From: Flavobacterium alvei
GTDB lineage: Bacteria > Bacteroidota > Bacteroidia > Flavobacteriales > Flavobacteriaceae
Assembly (NCBI RefSeq): GCF_002920895.1
Contig: NZ_PQVG01000004.1
Coordinates: 1-64,000 of the forward strand
Reading direction: 5' to 3'
Length of the DNA stretch: 64,000 bases
Below the pieces are notes generated by a model. The model worked only from the letters and a program-made list of their open reading frames with translations. It was not told the origin of the DNA and ran no database searches. Each line of letters starts with the position of its first letter. Position 1 is the first letter of the stretch. Made by a program: the position numbers and the translations under genes. Positions 36,360 through 46,136 of this stretch are shown here, piece after piece.

Positions 36360-38156
36360 TTAATCATTCAACTTCAAAACAGCCATAAATGCTTCTTGCG
36401 GAATTTCAACATTTCCAACGAGTCTCATACGTTTTTTTCCTTTTTTCTGTTTTTCCAACAATTTACGTTTACGGGAAATATCTCCACCATAACATTTGGC
36501 GGTAACGTCTTTACGCAAGGCTTTTATCGTTTCACGAGCAATGATTTTGGCTCCAATTGCTGCCTGAATAGGGATATCAAATTGCTGTCTCGGAATCAGT
36601 TCACGCAATTTCTCACACATTTTTTTACCAATGTTGTACGCATTGCTTTCGTGAATTAAAGCTGAAAGCGCATCGACAGATTGCGCATTCAATAAAACGT
36701 CCAATTTCACTAATTTAGAAGTTCGCATTCCAATTGGCGAATAATCAAAAGAAGCATACCCTTTGGAAACGGTTTTCAATCTATCATAAAAATCGAATAC
36801 AATTTCGGCCAATGGCATATCGAAATTCAATTCAACTCTCTCGGTTGTCAAATAGGTTTGATTGGTGATAATGCCACGTTTTTCGATACACAAACTCATT
36901 ACGTTCCCCACAAAATCAGCTTTTGTAATGATAGTAGCTTTTATGTAAGGTTCTTCAACTCGATCTAGACGAGAAGGTTCTGGCAAATCCGATGGATTGT
37001 TAACTACAAAACCAACTTCGGGTTCTTTTTTGGTGTAAGCTAAATAGGAAACGTTGGGAACTGTAGTAATTACCGTCATATCGAACTCGCGTTCCAATCT
37101 TTCCTGGATGATTTCCATATGCAACATTCCCAAGAATCCACAACGGAAACCAAAACCTAAAGCCGCCGAACTTTCAGCAGCAAATACAAGCGAAGCATCG
37201 TTCAGTTGTAGTTTTTCCATCGAAGCTCTTAATTCTTCAAAATCTTCGGTATCTACTGGATAAATCCCAGCAAAAACCATTGGTTTTACATCTTCGAAAC
37301 CCGTAATCATATTGGTGGTTGGCGTTTTTGCATCGGTCAAAGTATCACCCACTTTTACTTCTTTAGCCTCTTTAATTCCAGAAATTAAATAACCAACATC
37401 GCCTGTCGAAATAACATTTTTTGGAACTTGGTTTAGTTTTAAAGTTCCCACTTCGTCGGCAAAATATTCATTGCCTGTAGCCATAAATTTAATCTTCTGA
37501 CCTTTCTTGATTTCTCCGTTTTTCACACGGAAAATAACCTCGATTCCACGAAACGGATTGTAATGTGAATCGAAAATCAAAGCTTGTAGAGGTTCGTCTT
37601 TATTTCCTTTGGGTGCTGGAATTTTTTCGATAATGGCGGCCAAAATATTTTCGACACCAAAACCAGTTTTTCCAGAAGCGTGAATAATATCTTCTAATTT
37701 ACAGCCTAATAAATCAATAATATCGTCGCTCACTTCCTCTGGATTGGCACTTGGTAAATCTACTTTATTCAGAACAGGAATAATTTCCAAGTCATTTTCC
37801 AATGCCAAGTACAAATTCGAAATCGTTTGTGCCTGAATACTTTGCGCAGCATCTACAATCAAAAGTGCTCCCTCACAAGCCGCAATCGAACGGGAAACCT
37901 CATACGAAAAATCCACGTGTCCGGGAGTGTCAATCAAGTTCAGGATGTATTCTTCGCCTTTGTATTTGTATTCCATTTGGATGGCGTGACTTTTTATGGT
38001 AATCCCGCGTTCGCGTTCCAAGTCCATATTGTCCAGCAATTGTGCTTTTTCTTCACGAGCCGTAACGGTTTGGGTTGCCCCAAGAAGTCTGTCGGCAAGT
38101 GTACTTTTTCCGTGGTCAATGTGTGCAATAATGCAAAAATTTCGTATATGTTTCAT
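36360..38156 (-). CDS. lepA: Elongation factor 4 (LepA)
   Basis: 598 residues, full length. GTPase motifs: [14 protein letters not shown] (G1), [10 protein letters not shown] (G2), DTPGHVDF (G3), NKVDLPSA (G4). The LepA-specific C-terminal domain ends with [17 protein letters not shown]. It back-translocates or remodels stalled ribosomes. A TTTG/TATATTTG promoter lies upstream; the palindromic repeat at 38181 sits between that promoter and the start codon. Confidence 0.96.
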   Translation of the reverse strand: MKHIRNFCIIAHIDHGKSTLADRLLGATQTVTAREEKAQLLDNMDLERERGITIKSHAIQMEYKYKGEEYILNLIDTPGHVDFSYEVSRSIAACEGALLIVDAAQSIQAQTISNLYLALENDLEIIPVLNKVDLPSANPEEVSDDIIDLLGCKLEDIIHASGKTGFGVENILAAIIEKIPAPKGNKDEPLQALIFDSHYNPFRGIEVIFRVKNGEIKKGQKIKFMATGNEYFADEVGTLKLNQVPKNVISTGDVGYLISGIKEAKEVKVGDTLTDAKTPTTNMITGFEDVKPMVFAGIYPVDTEDFEELRASMEKLQLNDASLVFAAESSAALGFGFRCGFLGMLHMEIIQERLEREFDMTVITTVPNVSYLAYTKKEPEVGFVVNNPSDLPEPSRLDRVEEPYIKATIITKADFVGNVMSLCIEKRGIITNQTYLTTERVELNFDMPLAEIVFDFYDRLKTVSKGYASFDYSPIGMRTSKLVKLDVLLNAQSVDALSALIHESNAYNIGKKMCEKLRELIPRQQFDIPIQAAIGAKIIARETIKALRKDVTAKCYGGDISRKRKLLEKQKKGKKRMRLVGNVEIPQEAFMAVLKLND

Positions 38157-38180
38157 TCTCTTTTTATGTCAATTTTTTGG

Positions 38181-38276
38181 GCGTGACCACAAGGGTCGGG
38201 CTTTCCGCTGTATCTTTTGTTCCGTCCCGATTACTGTCGGGACTCCACAAAAGGATGCCGCTTCTATCCCTCACGC
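38181..38276. repeat. 96-nt nested palindromic repeat element
   Basis: Nested inverted arms: GCGTGA/TCACGC at the ends (38181-38186, 38271-38276), AGGG/CCCT inside them, ATCTTTTGT/ACAAAAGGAT (38212-38220, 38247-38256) and a perfect central stem GTCCCGA/TCGGGAC (38224-38230, 38237-38243). It is GC-richer than the surrounding spacer. It resembles mobile REP-like intergenic elements that I recall from Flavobacterium genomes. It would be transcribed as the lepA leader. Confidence 0.7.
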
Positions 38277-38290
38277 AGGCAATTAATCTG

Positions 38291-38320
38291 CAAATATAGT
38301 TTAAATTCAACAGTTTCAAA
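38291..38320 (-). promoter_or_regulatory. Promoter of lepA
   Basis: On the minus strand TTTG (complement of 38317-38320), 18-bp spacer, TATATTTG (complement of 38291-38298). Confidence 0.6.
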
Positions 38321-38405
38321 GCCTAGCAACCACAAACTCAAGGGAAACGTTTTTATTGAGTACACTATTTGTCAAGTGGCTATAAAACAAGTCGTTGTTT
38401 TGTTT

Positions 38406-38473
38406 CACAAAGATTCGCAGAGTTTTTTTAATCTTGGTGTACCTCCGTGACTTCTTTGGGAATCTTTGCGAAA
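38406..38473. repeat. Dispersed intergenic repeat, diverged copy 3
   Basis: Left arm GATTCGCAGAGTTTTTTT matches the left arm of the copy at 45678. The right arm ATCTTTGCGAAATAAA is inverted relative to CACAAAGATTCGCA. The core differs from the other copies. Confidence 0.4.
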
Positions 38474-38579
38474 TAAAATCCGCGTAATCTGTAACCCACT
38501 TGAATCTTATTTACATCTCTTAAACTCCTTAAAAATAACCCTTTGCAATTCTCTTTTTCTTCTTTCATTAAAAAAACCG

Positions 38580-38587
38580 TAATTTTG
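38580..38587 (+). promoter_or_regulatory. Probable promoter box of dusB
   Basis: TAATTTTG followed by C, 16 bp before the start codon. No well-spaced -33 box. Confidence 0.4.
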
Positions 38588-38603
38588 CAAAAATTTTCAG
38601 AAG

Positions 38604-39596
38604 ATGATTAAGATTGGCAACATAGAACTTCCTGATTTCCCGTTACTTCTCGCACCTATGGAAGATGTGAGCGATCCGCCATTTCGCAGATTGTGCAAAG
38701 AACACGGAGCCGATTTGATGTATTCTGAATTTATTTCTTCTGAAGGATTAATTCGTGACGCCATCAAAAGCCGAATGAAATTAGATATTTTCGATTACGA
38801 AAGACCGGTTGGAATCCAGATTTTTGGAGGAGACGAAGAAGCAATGGCATTGTCATCTAAAATTGTTTCTACTGTAAATCCGGATTTGATTGATATTAAT
38901 TTTGGTTGTCCAGTAAAGAAAGTAGTTTGCAAAGGCGCGGGCGCAGGAGTTTTGAAAGATGTTGATTTGATGATTCGCTTAACGCAAGCCGTTATCGATA
39001 GTACACATTTACCGGTTACGGTAAAAACACGTTTGGGTTGGGATGACGATTCCATCAATATAGATGAGGTTGCCGAACGTTTGCAGGATATTGGTGTTGC
39101 AGCTTTGAGCATTCACGCCCGAACTCGTGCCCAAATGTATAAAGGCCATTCCGATTGGTCGCACATTGCAAGAGTGAAAAACAACCCCAGAATCACGATG
39201 CCTATTTTCGGAAATGGAGACATTGATTCGCCCGAAAAAGCTTTGCATTACAAGAACGAATACGGTATCGATGGGATTATGATAGGTCGGGCCGCCATTG
39301 GTTATCCTTGGATTTTCAACGAAATAAAACATTACTTCAAAACTGGCGAACATTTGGCCAAACCTACCGTTGTTGACAGAGTCGAAGCTGTTCGCAATCA
39401 CCTCACTTGGGCAATGGAATGGAAAGGCGAACGTCTCGGTATTGTGGAAACTCGTCCGCATTATACCAATTATTTCAAAGGTATCCATTCGTTTAAAACA
39501 TTCAGACAAAAACTGGTAACTCTTGACAAACCCGAGGAATTATTCGCTCATTTGAATGAAATTGAAGAGGCTTATTCTGGTTATCAGATTGTTTAA
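38604..39596 (+). CDS. dusB: tRNA-dihydrouridine synthase, DusB type
   Basis: 330 residues, FMN-dependent TIM barrel. N-terminal LLLAPMEDVSDPPFRRLC binds FMN phosphate nearby; NFGCPVKKVVCKGAGAG carries the catalytic Cys; later come TVKTRLGWDDD and HARTRAQMYKG. The C-terminal helical tRNA-binding domain is present. It reduces uridine to dihydrouridine in the tRNA D-loop. The subgroup (DusB) is by overall resemblance. Confidence 0.9.
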   Translation: MIKIGNIELPDFPLLLAPMEDVSDPPFRRLCKEHGADLMYSEFISSEGLIRDAIKSRMKLDIFDYERPVGIQIFGGDEEAMALSSKIVSTVNPDLIDINFGCPVKKVVCKGAGAGVLKDVDLMIRLTQAVIDSTHLPVTVKTRLGWDDDSINIDEVAERLQDIGVAALSIHARTRAQMYKGHSDWSHIARVKNNPRITMPIFGNGDIDSPEKALHYKNEYGIDGIMIGRAAIGYPWIFNEIKHYFKTGEHLAKPTVVDRVEAVRNHLTWAMEWKGERLGIVETRPHYTNYFKGIHSFKTFRQKLVTLDKPEELFAHLNEIEEAYSGYQIV

Positions 39597-39757
39597 TAGA
39601 GCAGGTTATTGCTGACAATTGATTTATTTTCTTATTTTTTTGGCTATTTATTTTTGCAAAAATTAAAAATTTAATATACATTTATACATATTTAGCATAA
39701 AATACATATGTTTTTTACTTCTGACTGTAAAATTAGTAAATAAATTTATTTTGATTT

Positions 39758-42085
39758 ATGAGTCTATCAAAAGGTGATATTACAAAATACATAGCTGTTT
39801 TTACAGCCGCAATAGGTTTTGTGGGGATATTGGGGTGGATTTTTGATATTGACGGATTTAAAACAATTTTTCCCAGTATGATTCCCATGAAGTTCAATAC
39901 TGTGCTTAGCTTTTTTCTGTTGGGAATTTCTTTGTTTTTTCATACTAATGATAAGTTTAATATAATTATTAAGATTGTTTTTGCATTTGTTTCTTTAATT
40001 GGATTTTTAACTCTTGTTGAGTATATTTATGCAGTAGATTTAGGAATTGATGAATTTTTCTGTAAGGACATAAAGAACCCCATAGCAACATCCAATCCTG
40101 GAAGAATGAGTCCAGCGACAGCATTTAGTCTTTTGATGATTGGAACGGTATTGTTGTTTATCAGGAATAAAAAAATGCATCTGTATGTCCAAATTATATT
40201 GTTTTTGGCTTTTTTGATGGCTTTTCACGGCTTGTCTAATTTTATATTTGGATATGGCTTTTACAGATCAACAGATGCGTTTTCAAAAATTGCTTTAATT
40301 ACAGCTATTACATTAATTACACTTTCAATAGGTATTTTTTATTCACCTTATCTCGAATATATTAAATATTCTTTTGAACAAAAATTAGTTTTTGGATTCA
40401 GTGTTGTTCTTTCTTCTGTTTTCATCCTGTTTTATGTTTATAGTAAAAGCAATACGGATTTTGTTAATTCACGGAAGTTGATTATTCATACACAGGAGGT
40501 TATTGGTCAATCCTATGAAATTTTATCAAAAATTGAAGATGTTGAGTTAGGAAAAAGAGGTTATGTTATTACGGGTGATACCTTGTTTTTGGAGCCATTT
40601 GTAAAATCAAAAAAACAAATTTTGAATCATTTGACTAATCTTAAATTACTCACTAAAGACAATCCCTTGCAACAGATGAGATTTAATACTCTTGAGAAAT
40701 TGGTCAATCAAGAATTATTATTTTTAAAAAAAGTTATTGAGTTAAGGTCAAATCAGGGTTTTGAAGAAGCAAAAAAGGCAGTTGCCACCGCTAGGGGAAA
40801 AATTCTAATGGACTCCATAAAAAGTACAATTGTCGATATACGAAATGAAGAGCAAGTTTTGTTGAATAAAAGAAGGCAAAAGAATCAAGATAGTATTGAT
40901 AGTGCCAATAGTATTATTTATTTTTTTCAGATAATGATTGTTCTTTTTTTAGTTGCCCTTTTTTTTGTTGCCCTGACAACTTTTAAAACAAGGCAAAAAT
41001 CACAAGACATTTTAGATAAATCTAACCAAAGGTTTACTAAAATATTTAATTACAGTCCCGTTGCGATGGTTATTACAAGTATTGAAGAAGGACAATTTAT
41101 GTATGTAAATGATTTATATTGCGAAACAACTGGATATAGTCGAGAAGAGCTAATAAACAAAAAGGTTGTTGATATTAATATGATAAGTGTGGATGAACGT
41201 CGAAAGATTCACGAAAAACTGAAAGAGAAAGGTGGTAAAGAGAAAGGTGGTAAAGAGAAAGACATCGAATTAAAAATTAGAAGAGCAGATGGAAAAATTA
41301 TAGAAGTGTTTTTTTCTATGCAAATTTTAGAAATAGATGGAAAAATGTGCTATGTCTATGGTTTAGTAGATATTACAGAGCGTAAAAAGATTGAAGAGAA
41401 ACTGAAGGAAGTCAATAAAGAATTAGATTCATTTACCTATTCTGTATCGCATGATTTAAGAGCACCTCTTAGAGCAATCTCAGGGTATGCAAAAATTCTG
41501 AATGAGGATTATAGTAGTGTTATTGATGCTGAAGGAAGACGTGTTGTGAATGTTATTTCAAATAATGCTAAAAAGATGGGGCAATTAATAGACGATTTGC
41601 TCGCTTTTTCAAGACTTGGTAGGCAAAGTATTGTTAGTGTCCGTATTGATATGACTAGTATAATACAATCGATAAAGGAAGATTTATTACTTTTTTCAAA
41701 TCACAACAATATTCATATTACTATTCAGGAATTAATAAATCCAACTGGAGATAGCAATATGATTAAGGTGGTGATGACTAACTTATTGTCAAATGCTATA
41801 AAATATTCATCTAAAAAAGATGAAATCCTTATAGAAATTGGATCGTACAGAAAGGAAAAAAATATTGTTTATTATATCAAAGACAATGGAGCAGGATTTG
41901 ATATGCAATATTATGATAAATTATTTGGTGTTTTCCAGCGATTGCATAGTACAACAGAGTTTGAAGGAACGGGCGTCGGATTAGCAATTGTACAAAGAAT
42001 AATTAAAAAACATGGAGGTAAAGTTTGGGCTGAATCAAAACCAGATGTTGGTTCTACTTTTTATTTTTCATTGCCAAAATTATAA
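39758..42085 (+). CDS. Membrane sensor histidine kinase (multi-TM, CHASE3-like, PAS)
   Basis: 775 residues. Seven membrane helices lie in residues 1-225. A CHASE3-like sensor follows (about 235-375, with GKRGYVITGD), then another helix (about 385-410), a PAS domain (about 425-545), a HisKA domain with the phospho-His in FTYSVSHDLRAPLRAI, and an HATPase with NLLSNAIKYSS, DNGAGFD and GTGVGLAIVQRI. The output half resembles phytochrome-type kinases. A 15-bp tandem duplication gives KEKGGKEKGGKEKD within the PAS domain. The two downstream regulators (21 and 15 bp spacing) are surely co-transcribed. Confidence 0.88.
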   Translation: MSLSKGDITKYIAVFTAAIGFVGILGWIFDIDGFKTIFPSMIPMKFNTVLSFFLLGISLFFHTNDKFNIIIKIVFAFVSLIGFLTLVEYIYAVDLGIDEFFCKDIKNPIATSNPGRMSPATAFSLLMIGTVLLFIRNKKMHLYVQIILFLAFLMAFHGLSNFIFGYGFYRSTDAFSKIALITAITLITLSIGIFYSPYLEYIKYSFEQKLVFGFSVVLSSVFILFYVYSKSNTDFVNSRKLIIHTQEVIGQSYEILSKIEDVELGKRGYVITGDTLFLEPFVKSKKQILNHLTNLKLLTKDNPLQQMRFNTLEKLVNQELLFLKKVIELRSNQGFEEAKKAVATARGKILMDSIKSTIVDIRNEEQVLLNKRRQKNQDSIDSANSIIYFFQIMIVLFLVALFFVALTTFKTRQKSQDILDKSNQRFTKIFNYSPVAMVITSIEEGQFMYVNDLYCETTGYSREELINKKVVDINMISVDERRKIHEKLKEKGGKEKGGKEKDIELKIRRADGKIIEVFFSMQILEIDGKMCYVYGLVDITERKKIEEKLKEVNKELDSFTYSVSHDLRAPLRAISGYAKILNEDYSSVIDAEGRRVVNVISNNAKKMGQLIDDLLAFSRLGRQSIVSVRIDMTSIIQSIKEDLLLFSNHNNIHITIQELINPTGDSNMIKVVMTNLLSNAIKYSSKKDEILIEIGSYRKEKNIVYYIKDNGAGFDMQYYDKLFGVFQRLHSTTEFEGTGVGLAIVQRIIKKHGGKVWAESKPDVGSTFYFSLPKL

Positions 42086-42105
42086 TGTTTTAAAATACTA
42101 TAAAT

Positions 42106-42552
42106 ATGGAATTACAGGTAAATAATATTGAAATCGTTTTGGTTGAAGACAGTCCAGATGATGCTGGTTTGGTGATACGCGCACTAAAGAAAAGTAATTT
42201 AGTGAATCATTTGATTCATCTTTCTGATGGAGCACAGGCGCTTGATTTTATTTTTTGTAGAAACGAATATAGTCATAGAAAAATTGATGATAAACCTAAA
42301 TTGATTCTTTTAGATTTAAAGATGCCAAAAGTAGATGGCCTTCAAGTGCTAAAAGCTATAAGAGAAGATGAGAGGACTGAAAACATTCCAATAGTGATAA
42401 TGACTTCTTCAAATGAAGAGCGAGACATTGTAGATAGTTATAGATTAGGTGCGAACAGTTATATTGTAAAACCAGTTGATTTTGATAATTTTTCAAAAGC
42501 AGTAGCTGAATTAGGGTTTTATTGGTTATTACTAAATAAAGTGCCGAGATAG
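42106..42552 (+). CDS. Single-domain response regulator, Rcp1-like
   Basis: 148 residues, receiver domain only. Acidic pocket VEDSPDD near the N-terminus; phospho-acceptor Asp in LILLDLKMPKVDG; the Thr/Ser switch IVIMTSS and Lys in YIVKPVDF. It has the longer beta3-loop (CRNEYSHRKIDDKPK) typical of Rcp1-type regulators that pair with phytochrome-like kinases. With no output domain it probably relays phosphate or acts by protein contact. Confidence 0.88.
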   Translation: MELQVNNIEIVLVEDSPDDAGLVIRALKKSNLVNHLIHLSDGAQALDFIFCRNEYSHRKIDDKPKLILLDLKMPKVDGLQVLKAIREDERTENIPIVIMTSSNEERDIVDSYRLGANSYIVKPVDFDNFSKAVAELGFYWLLLNKVPR

Positions 42553-42567
42553 TAATACTTTTAAATT

Positions 42568-43602
42568 ATGGAAGAGTTAAAAATATTGATACTAGAAGAT
42601 TCGCCTTATGATGTGGATTTGATTCAATATGAATTGAAGAAAGGTGGTATCGATTTTATTAGTAAAGTAGTCGAAACAAAAAAAAACTTTATAGATGGAC
42701 TTAATGAGTTCAAGCCTGACGTTATTATTTCGGATCATACTTTGCCACAATTTAGTTCTATTGAAGCATTAGAAATTTATGGAATGTTAGAGGTTAAAGC
42801 GCCTTTTATTCTAGTTACCGGAACCGTTTCGGAAGAATTTGCAGCAAGAAGTATTCTTAACGGCGCAAGTGATTATATTTTGAAATCAAATCTAACCCGT
42901 CTTCCAACAGCAGTACGCAATTTAGTAAAATCTTTTCGATTAGAAGAAGAGAAAGGAAAGGCTCAAAAAGAAGTTGAACGTATGAACGTTTTTCTGAATC
43001 AAGTAATGGATTCACAACCAATATTATTTTATGTTGCAAAATTTGAAGATAATTTCCCGATTATTTTTATAAGTGAGAATGTTAAGGGTATTACTGGATA
43101 TAATTCCAATGATTTTATTGCAAACCCATTTTTATGGTTTAATAATATAGCTCCAGATGACAAGGATGCTTTTAATAGACTGTTAGGTCAGCTGTCAACT
43201 ATAGGTAGTTGCAATGGATTTTGTGAATATAAGTGGGAGTGTGCTGACGGAACTTTTAGGTGGTTTGTTGATTATTTTAAAGTAATTAAGAGTGAGGACA
43301 ACGAACTTTTTATTCATGGATCCAGAATAGATATAACTAAATTGAAAGACGCCGATTTAAGAAAAATAGTGTTTACAAAAGGGATGGATAAAATGTTGTT
43401 TATGATTTCTCATAAAGTGCGTCATTCAATATCACAGATTCTTAGTTTGGTATCTTTGATAGAAGAAAAAAGTACAACTGAAGAAGAAATTAGAACTTTT
43501 ATTGGATACTTAAAAGAACCAGCACAATCTTTGGACTTGTTTACTAAAGAATTAACGGATTTGATGGGGGATTTGAAAAAAAGTAATAATCGCCTTCAGT
43601 AA
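42568..43602 (+). CDS. Receiver-PAS protein with kinase-like dimerisation tail but no ATPase
   Basis: 344 residues. The receiver (1-125) has phospho-Asp in DVIISDHTLPQFS and Lys in DYILKSNL. A PAS domain follows (about 145-270). The tail (about 275-344) resembles the helical dimerisation part of a histidine kinase, with His in MISHKVRHSISQIL. The protein ends before any ATP-binding domain, and no N, G1 or G2 box follows in the DNA (a decayed permease copy lies there). It could accept phosphate from the upstream kinase on Asp or His, or act as a scaffold. Confidence 0.8.
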   Translation: MEELKILILEDSPYDVDLIQYELKKGGIDFISKVVETKKNFIDGLNEFKPDVIISDHTLPQFSSIEALEIYGMLEVKAPFILVTGTVSEEFAARSILNGASDYILKSNLTRLPTAVRNLVKSFRLEEEKGKAQKEVERMNVFLNQVMDSQPILFYVAKFEDNFPIIFISENVKGITGYNSNDFIANPFLWFNNIAPDDKDAFNRLLGQLSTIGSCNGFCEYKWECADGTFRWFVDYFKVIKSEDNELFIHGSRIDITKLKDADLRKIVFTKGMDKMLFMISHKVRHSISQILSLVSLIEEKSTTEEEIRTFIGYLKEPAQSLDLFTKELTDLMGDLKKSNNRLQ

Positions 43603-43987
43603 GTTGAATTTTTAAACAATAGTTTTTTTATCTAATAGCATATTAATCAATCGACTACTGATAATCAGAGAAGCGATAAAGCCGAGCATTATAATGGTTG
43701 CCAAAACAATCAATACATTATCGATTGTAAAACTACTGGATAGGCGAGTGTTGGAGTAATCATTACTAAATTCATACTTTGTTGTAAAAAACTATTTCTA
43801 CCCTAGAATCAAGCCAATTAGCCCGCCAAAAATACTTAGTAAAGTGCCTGTAGTTGGAATGTTTACGCAAATCCGTAATGTCAATACTTAGATCTAATTA
43901 GGTTTTTAGATTTTCTTTTTTGTCAAAAAATCATCACAATCAATTCGCTAATCAAGTTGAACTCCTTCTTCAAATGACCTTATACGT
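43603..43987. other. 385-nt region between the regulator gene and adenine deaminase
   Basis: No intact gene. Nearly all of it is the decayed ABC permease fragment annotated at 43622-43961. Confidence 0.7.
43622..43961 (-). pseudogene. Decayed 3' fragment of an ABC transporter permease gene
   Basis: Read on the minus strand, this stretch aligns end to end with the last 340 nt of the intact permease gene at 46272-46610. Translated pieces: SIFGGLIGLILG (intact SVFGGIIGLLLG), VMITPTLAYPVV (identical in both), NVLIVLATII...LGFIASLI (same in both), ending MLLDKKTI. At least three single-base deletions break the frame: a lost base in GGGTAGAAATAG puts two stops after ILG, another is lost before the TACAACAA run, and one T is lost after GTAGTTTT. 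The 5' two-thirds of the gene is missing. Confidence 0.85.
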
Positions 43988-45610
43988 TTAAGCAACTTCC
44001 AGATCAACAAACGAAAAACTATTTCCGCTGAACAACCCTTTGTCGGATAATTTCAGGTCGGGAATTACGAGCAAAGCCATAAACGAAAGCGTCATAAACG
44101 GTGCTTTCAGATGGCTTCCTAATTCTTTAGCCATTGCGTCAATTTCTTGGTATAATTTACCAGTTTCCCAGCCGTTTTTGTCACTCATAATTCCAGCAAC
44201 GGGCAACGGTAACATCTTGTTTTCGGAACCATTCACGGCACAAACTCCGCCTGTGTTTTTAATAATCAGGTTCACCGCATTGCAGATTTCCTCGTCGGAA
44301 GTTCCCACTACTACAATATTATGACAATCATGCGCCACGGAACTGGCAATCGCACCTTTTTTTAATCCAAAATTCTTGATGAAAGCAATAGCAGGTTTTG
44401 TGTTTTCATAGCGATTGACAACAGCCATTTTAAGAATATCATTTTCGGTATCTGAAACGATTTTTCCGTCAACAATTAAAGGCCGATGATGTATTTCATT
44501 GGTAATCAATTGTCCTTCTAAAGCTTCAATTACCCTGATTTTTGAAGCTGAACCTGAAATAGTAAAATCACTAATTTCTTTGGAAGTAATATTGAAATTA
44601 TTAGGAGTTTTATATGGAATGTGCTTTACAAAAGACTCTCCATTCTTAGCAACTAATTCCCCATTGATATAGGTTTGTTTTACTTTGAAGTTAGTCAAAT
44701 CTTCGACCACAATAAAATCAGCAGCATCGTTTTCTTTCAATAAACCCACATTCATTTTGTAATGATTCACAGGATTCACGCAAGCCACTTGCAAGATTTT
44801 GAAAACGTCAATCCCTTTGGCAACAGCACGAGCACACAAGGAGTCAATATGACTTAAAATCAAATCGTCAGGATGTTTGTCATCTGAACAAAACATCATA
44901 TTCTCGTAATTTTCAGGAAGCAAATCGATGAGTGCTTCGAAGTTTTTGGCGGCACTTCCTTCACGGATAATTATCTTCATTCCAAGAGACAATTTTTCTT
45001 CGGCTTCTTCAAAACTGAAGCATTCGTGGTCGGTTGTAATTCCTGCCGAAATGTATTTTTTCGCTGCTTCACCTCTCAATCCTGGAGCGTGACCATCAAC
45101 TGGTTTGTTAAAATATTTTGCCCATTGAATTTTTTTCAAAACTTCAGCATCATCAAATAAAACTCCGGGATAATTCATCATTTCGGCCAAATAATAAATG
45201 TCGGGAGAAGCCATTAATTCCTTGATTCCATCTGAATCGATTGTCGCTCCGGCAGTTTCGAAAGTGGTTGCAGGAACACAAGACGGTGCGCCAAAATGGA
45301 ATTTCAACGGCGCTTTTTTACTGTTCTCAATCATATAATAAACGCCTGCCGAACCCAGAACATTAGCAATTTCGTGTGGATCAGAAATCGTGGCAACAGT
45401 TCCGTGAAGCACGGCAATTTTTGCAAACTCTGAAGGAACAAGCATCGAACTTTCGATATGAATGTGGGCATCGATAAATCCGGGCATAATGTAATTTTGC
45501 ACCTCGTGTTTTTTCTCGATTATGGAAGTTATTTTTCCGCTTTCGACAGTGATTTCGCCAGCATAAATACGTCGGTTTTCGATATCGACAATTTGTCCTT
45601 GAATTTGCAT
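43988..45610 (-). CDS. ade: Adenine deaminase
   Basis: 540 residues from ATG at 45610 ([20 protein letters not shown]); the frame is open further up but the family begins here. Amidohydrolase metal motifs: [48 protein letters not shown] and [11 protein letters not shown]. The C-terminal Ade domain includes [19 protein letters not shown]. It converts adenine to hypoxanthine and ammonia for purine salvage. Stand-alone on the minus strand. Confidence 0.93.
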   Translation of the reverse strand: MQIQGQIVDIENRRIYAGEITVESGKITSIIEKKHEVQNYIMPGFIDAHIHIESSMLVPSEFAKIAVLHGTVATISDPHEIANVLGSAGVYYMIENSKKAPLKFHFGAPSCVPATTFETAGATIDSDGIKELMASPDIYYLAEMMNYPGVLFDDAEVLKKIQWAKYFNKPVDGHAPGLRGEAAKKYISAGITTDHECFSFEEAEEKLSLGMKIIIREGSAAKNFEALIDLLPENYENMMFCSDDKHPDDLILSHIDSLCARAVAKGIDVFKILQVACVNPVNHYKMNVGLLKENDAADFIVVEDLTNFKVKQTYINGELVAKNGESFVKHIPYKTPNNFNITSKEISDFTISGSASKIRVIEALEGQLITNEIHHRPLIVDGKIVSDTENDILKMAVVNRYENTKPAIAFIKNFGLKKGAIASSVAHDCHNIVVVGTSDEEICNAVNLIIKNTGGVCAVNGSENKMLPLPVAGIMSDKNGWETGKLYQEIDAMAKELGSHLKAPFMTLSFMALLVIPDLKLSDKGLFSGNSFSFVDLEVA

Positions 45611-45675
45611 TTTGGATTGATTTTGAATAATAATCAAAAGTACAATCTTTTGATTTAGCTTATTAAGTTTTACCA

Positions 45676-45756
45676 GAGATTCGCAGATTTTTTTCAAATT
45701 TTAGTCTTTAAATTTTGATACTAAATTAAAAATTTGCGAATTTGCGGTGAGAAATA
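45676..45756. repeat. Dispersed intergenic repeat with inverted ends, copy 2
   Basis: ATTCGCA (45679-45685) and TGCGAAT (45735-45741) form inverted arms around an AT core, followed by TTGCGGTGAGAAA, matching the copy at 26394-26450. Confidence 0.55.
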
Positions 45757-45777
45757 ATTCAAATAATAAATTATATA

Positions 45778-46125
45778 ATGACCATTACCACTTTTTTAGA
45801 AAAACTAAAACAAACACCAAACTCCATTACTTTTCCAGAAACTATTGCAATAATTGAGGAAAATTACGATTTTACGCCAACCACTTTCGATAATGGAGCG
45901 CAGCATAATGAAGCAGGGCAAAACTCGGGTTCTTGTAAATTATTTGCTTTTGCGAAATTGCAAAACTTATCTCAAGCAGAAACTTTAGCTTGTTTCGGAG
46001 CCTATTATTTTGAAGAAGTATTGGACGATCCAGAAGGAACAAACCACCAAAATATTCGTAATTTTATGAAATTAGGATGGGACGGAATTCAATTTGAAGG
46101 AGAAGCTTTGAGGCTGAAGGTCTAA
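45778..46125 (+). CDS. HopJ type III effector family protein
   Basis: 115 residues covering the whole HopJ domain: FPETIAIIEENYDFTPTTF, then AGQNSGSCKLFAFAKL, LACFGAYYFEEVL and NIRNFMKLGWDGIQFEG. The family is named after a Pseudomonas effector, but it occurs widely in bacteria without type III secretion, so here it is most likely a cytoplasmic protein of unknown role. No secretion signal is present. Confidence 0.85.
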   Translation: MTITTFLEKLKQTPNSITFPETIAIIEENYDFTPTTFDNGAQHNEAGQNSGSCKLFAFAKLQNLSQAETLACFGAYYFEEVLDDPEGTNHQNIRNFMKLGWDGIQFEGEALRLKV

Positions 46126-46136
46126 ATTCATTGTAG

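Larger units (their letters stand above)
38157..38603. other. 447-nt intergenic region between divergent lepA and dusB
   Basis: Holds a 96-nt palindromic repeat (38181-38276), the lepA promoter (38291-38320), a diverged copy of a dispersed repeat (38406-38473) and the dusB promoter box (38580-38587). No credible gene is seen; open frames here are short and run through the palindrome. Confidence 0.6.

Noticed and set aside
38217..38450. Plus-strand frame through the lepA-dusB spacer
   Set aside because: It runs through the palindromic element and dispersed repeat, with no family match and no start signal.
45610..45697. Longer start for adenine deaminase
   Set aside because: The extra 29 residues are not part of the family; [10 protein letters not shown] is the conserved beginning.
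45778..46125. HopJ protein as evidence for a type III secretion system
   Set aside because: No secretion apparatus genes are present in the window and the family is widespread in bacteria lacking such systems.
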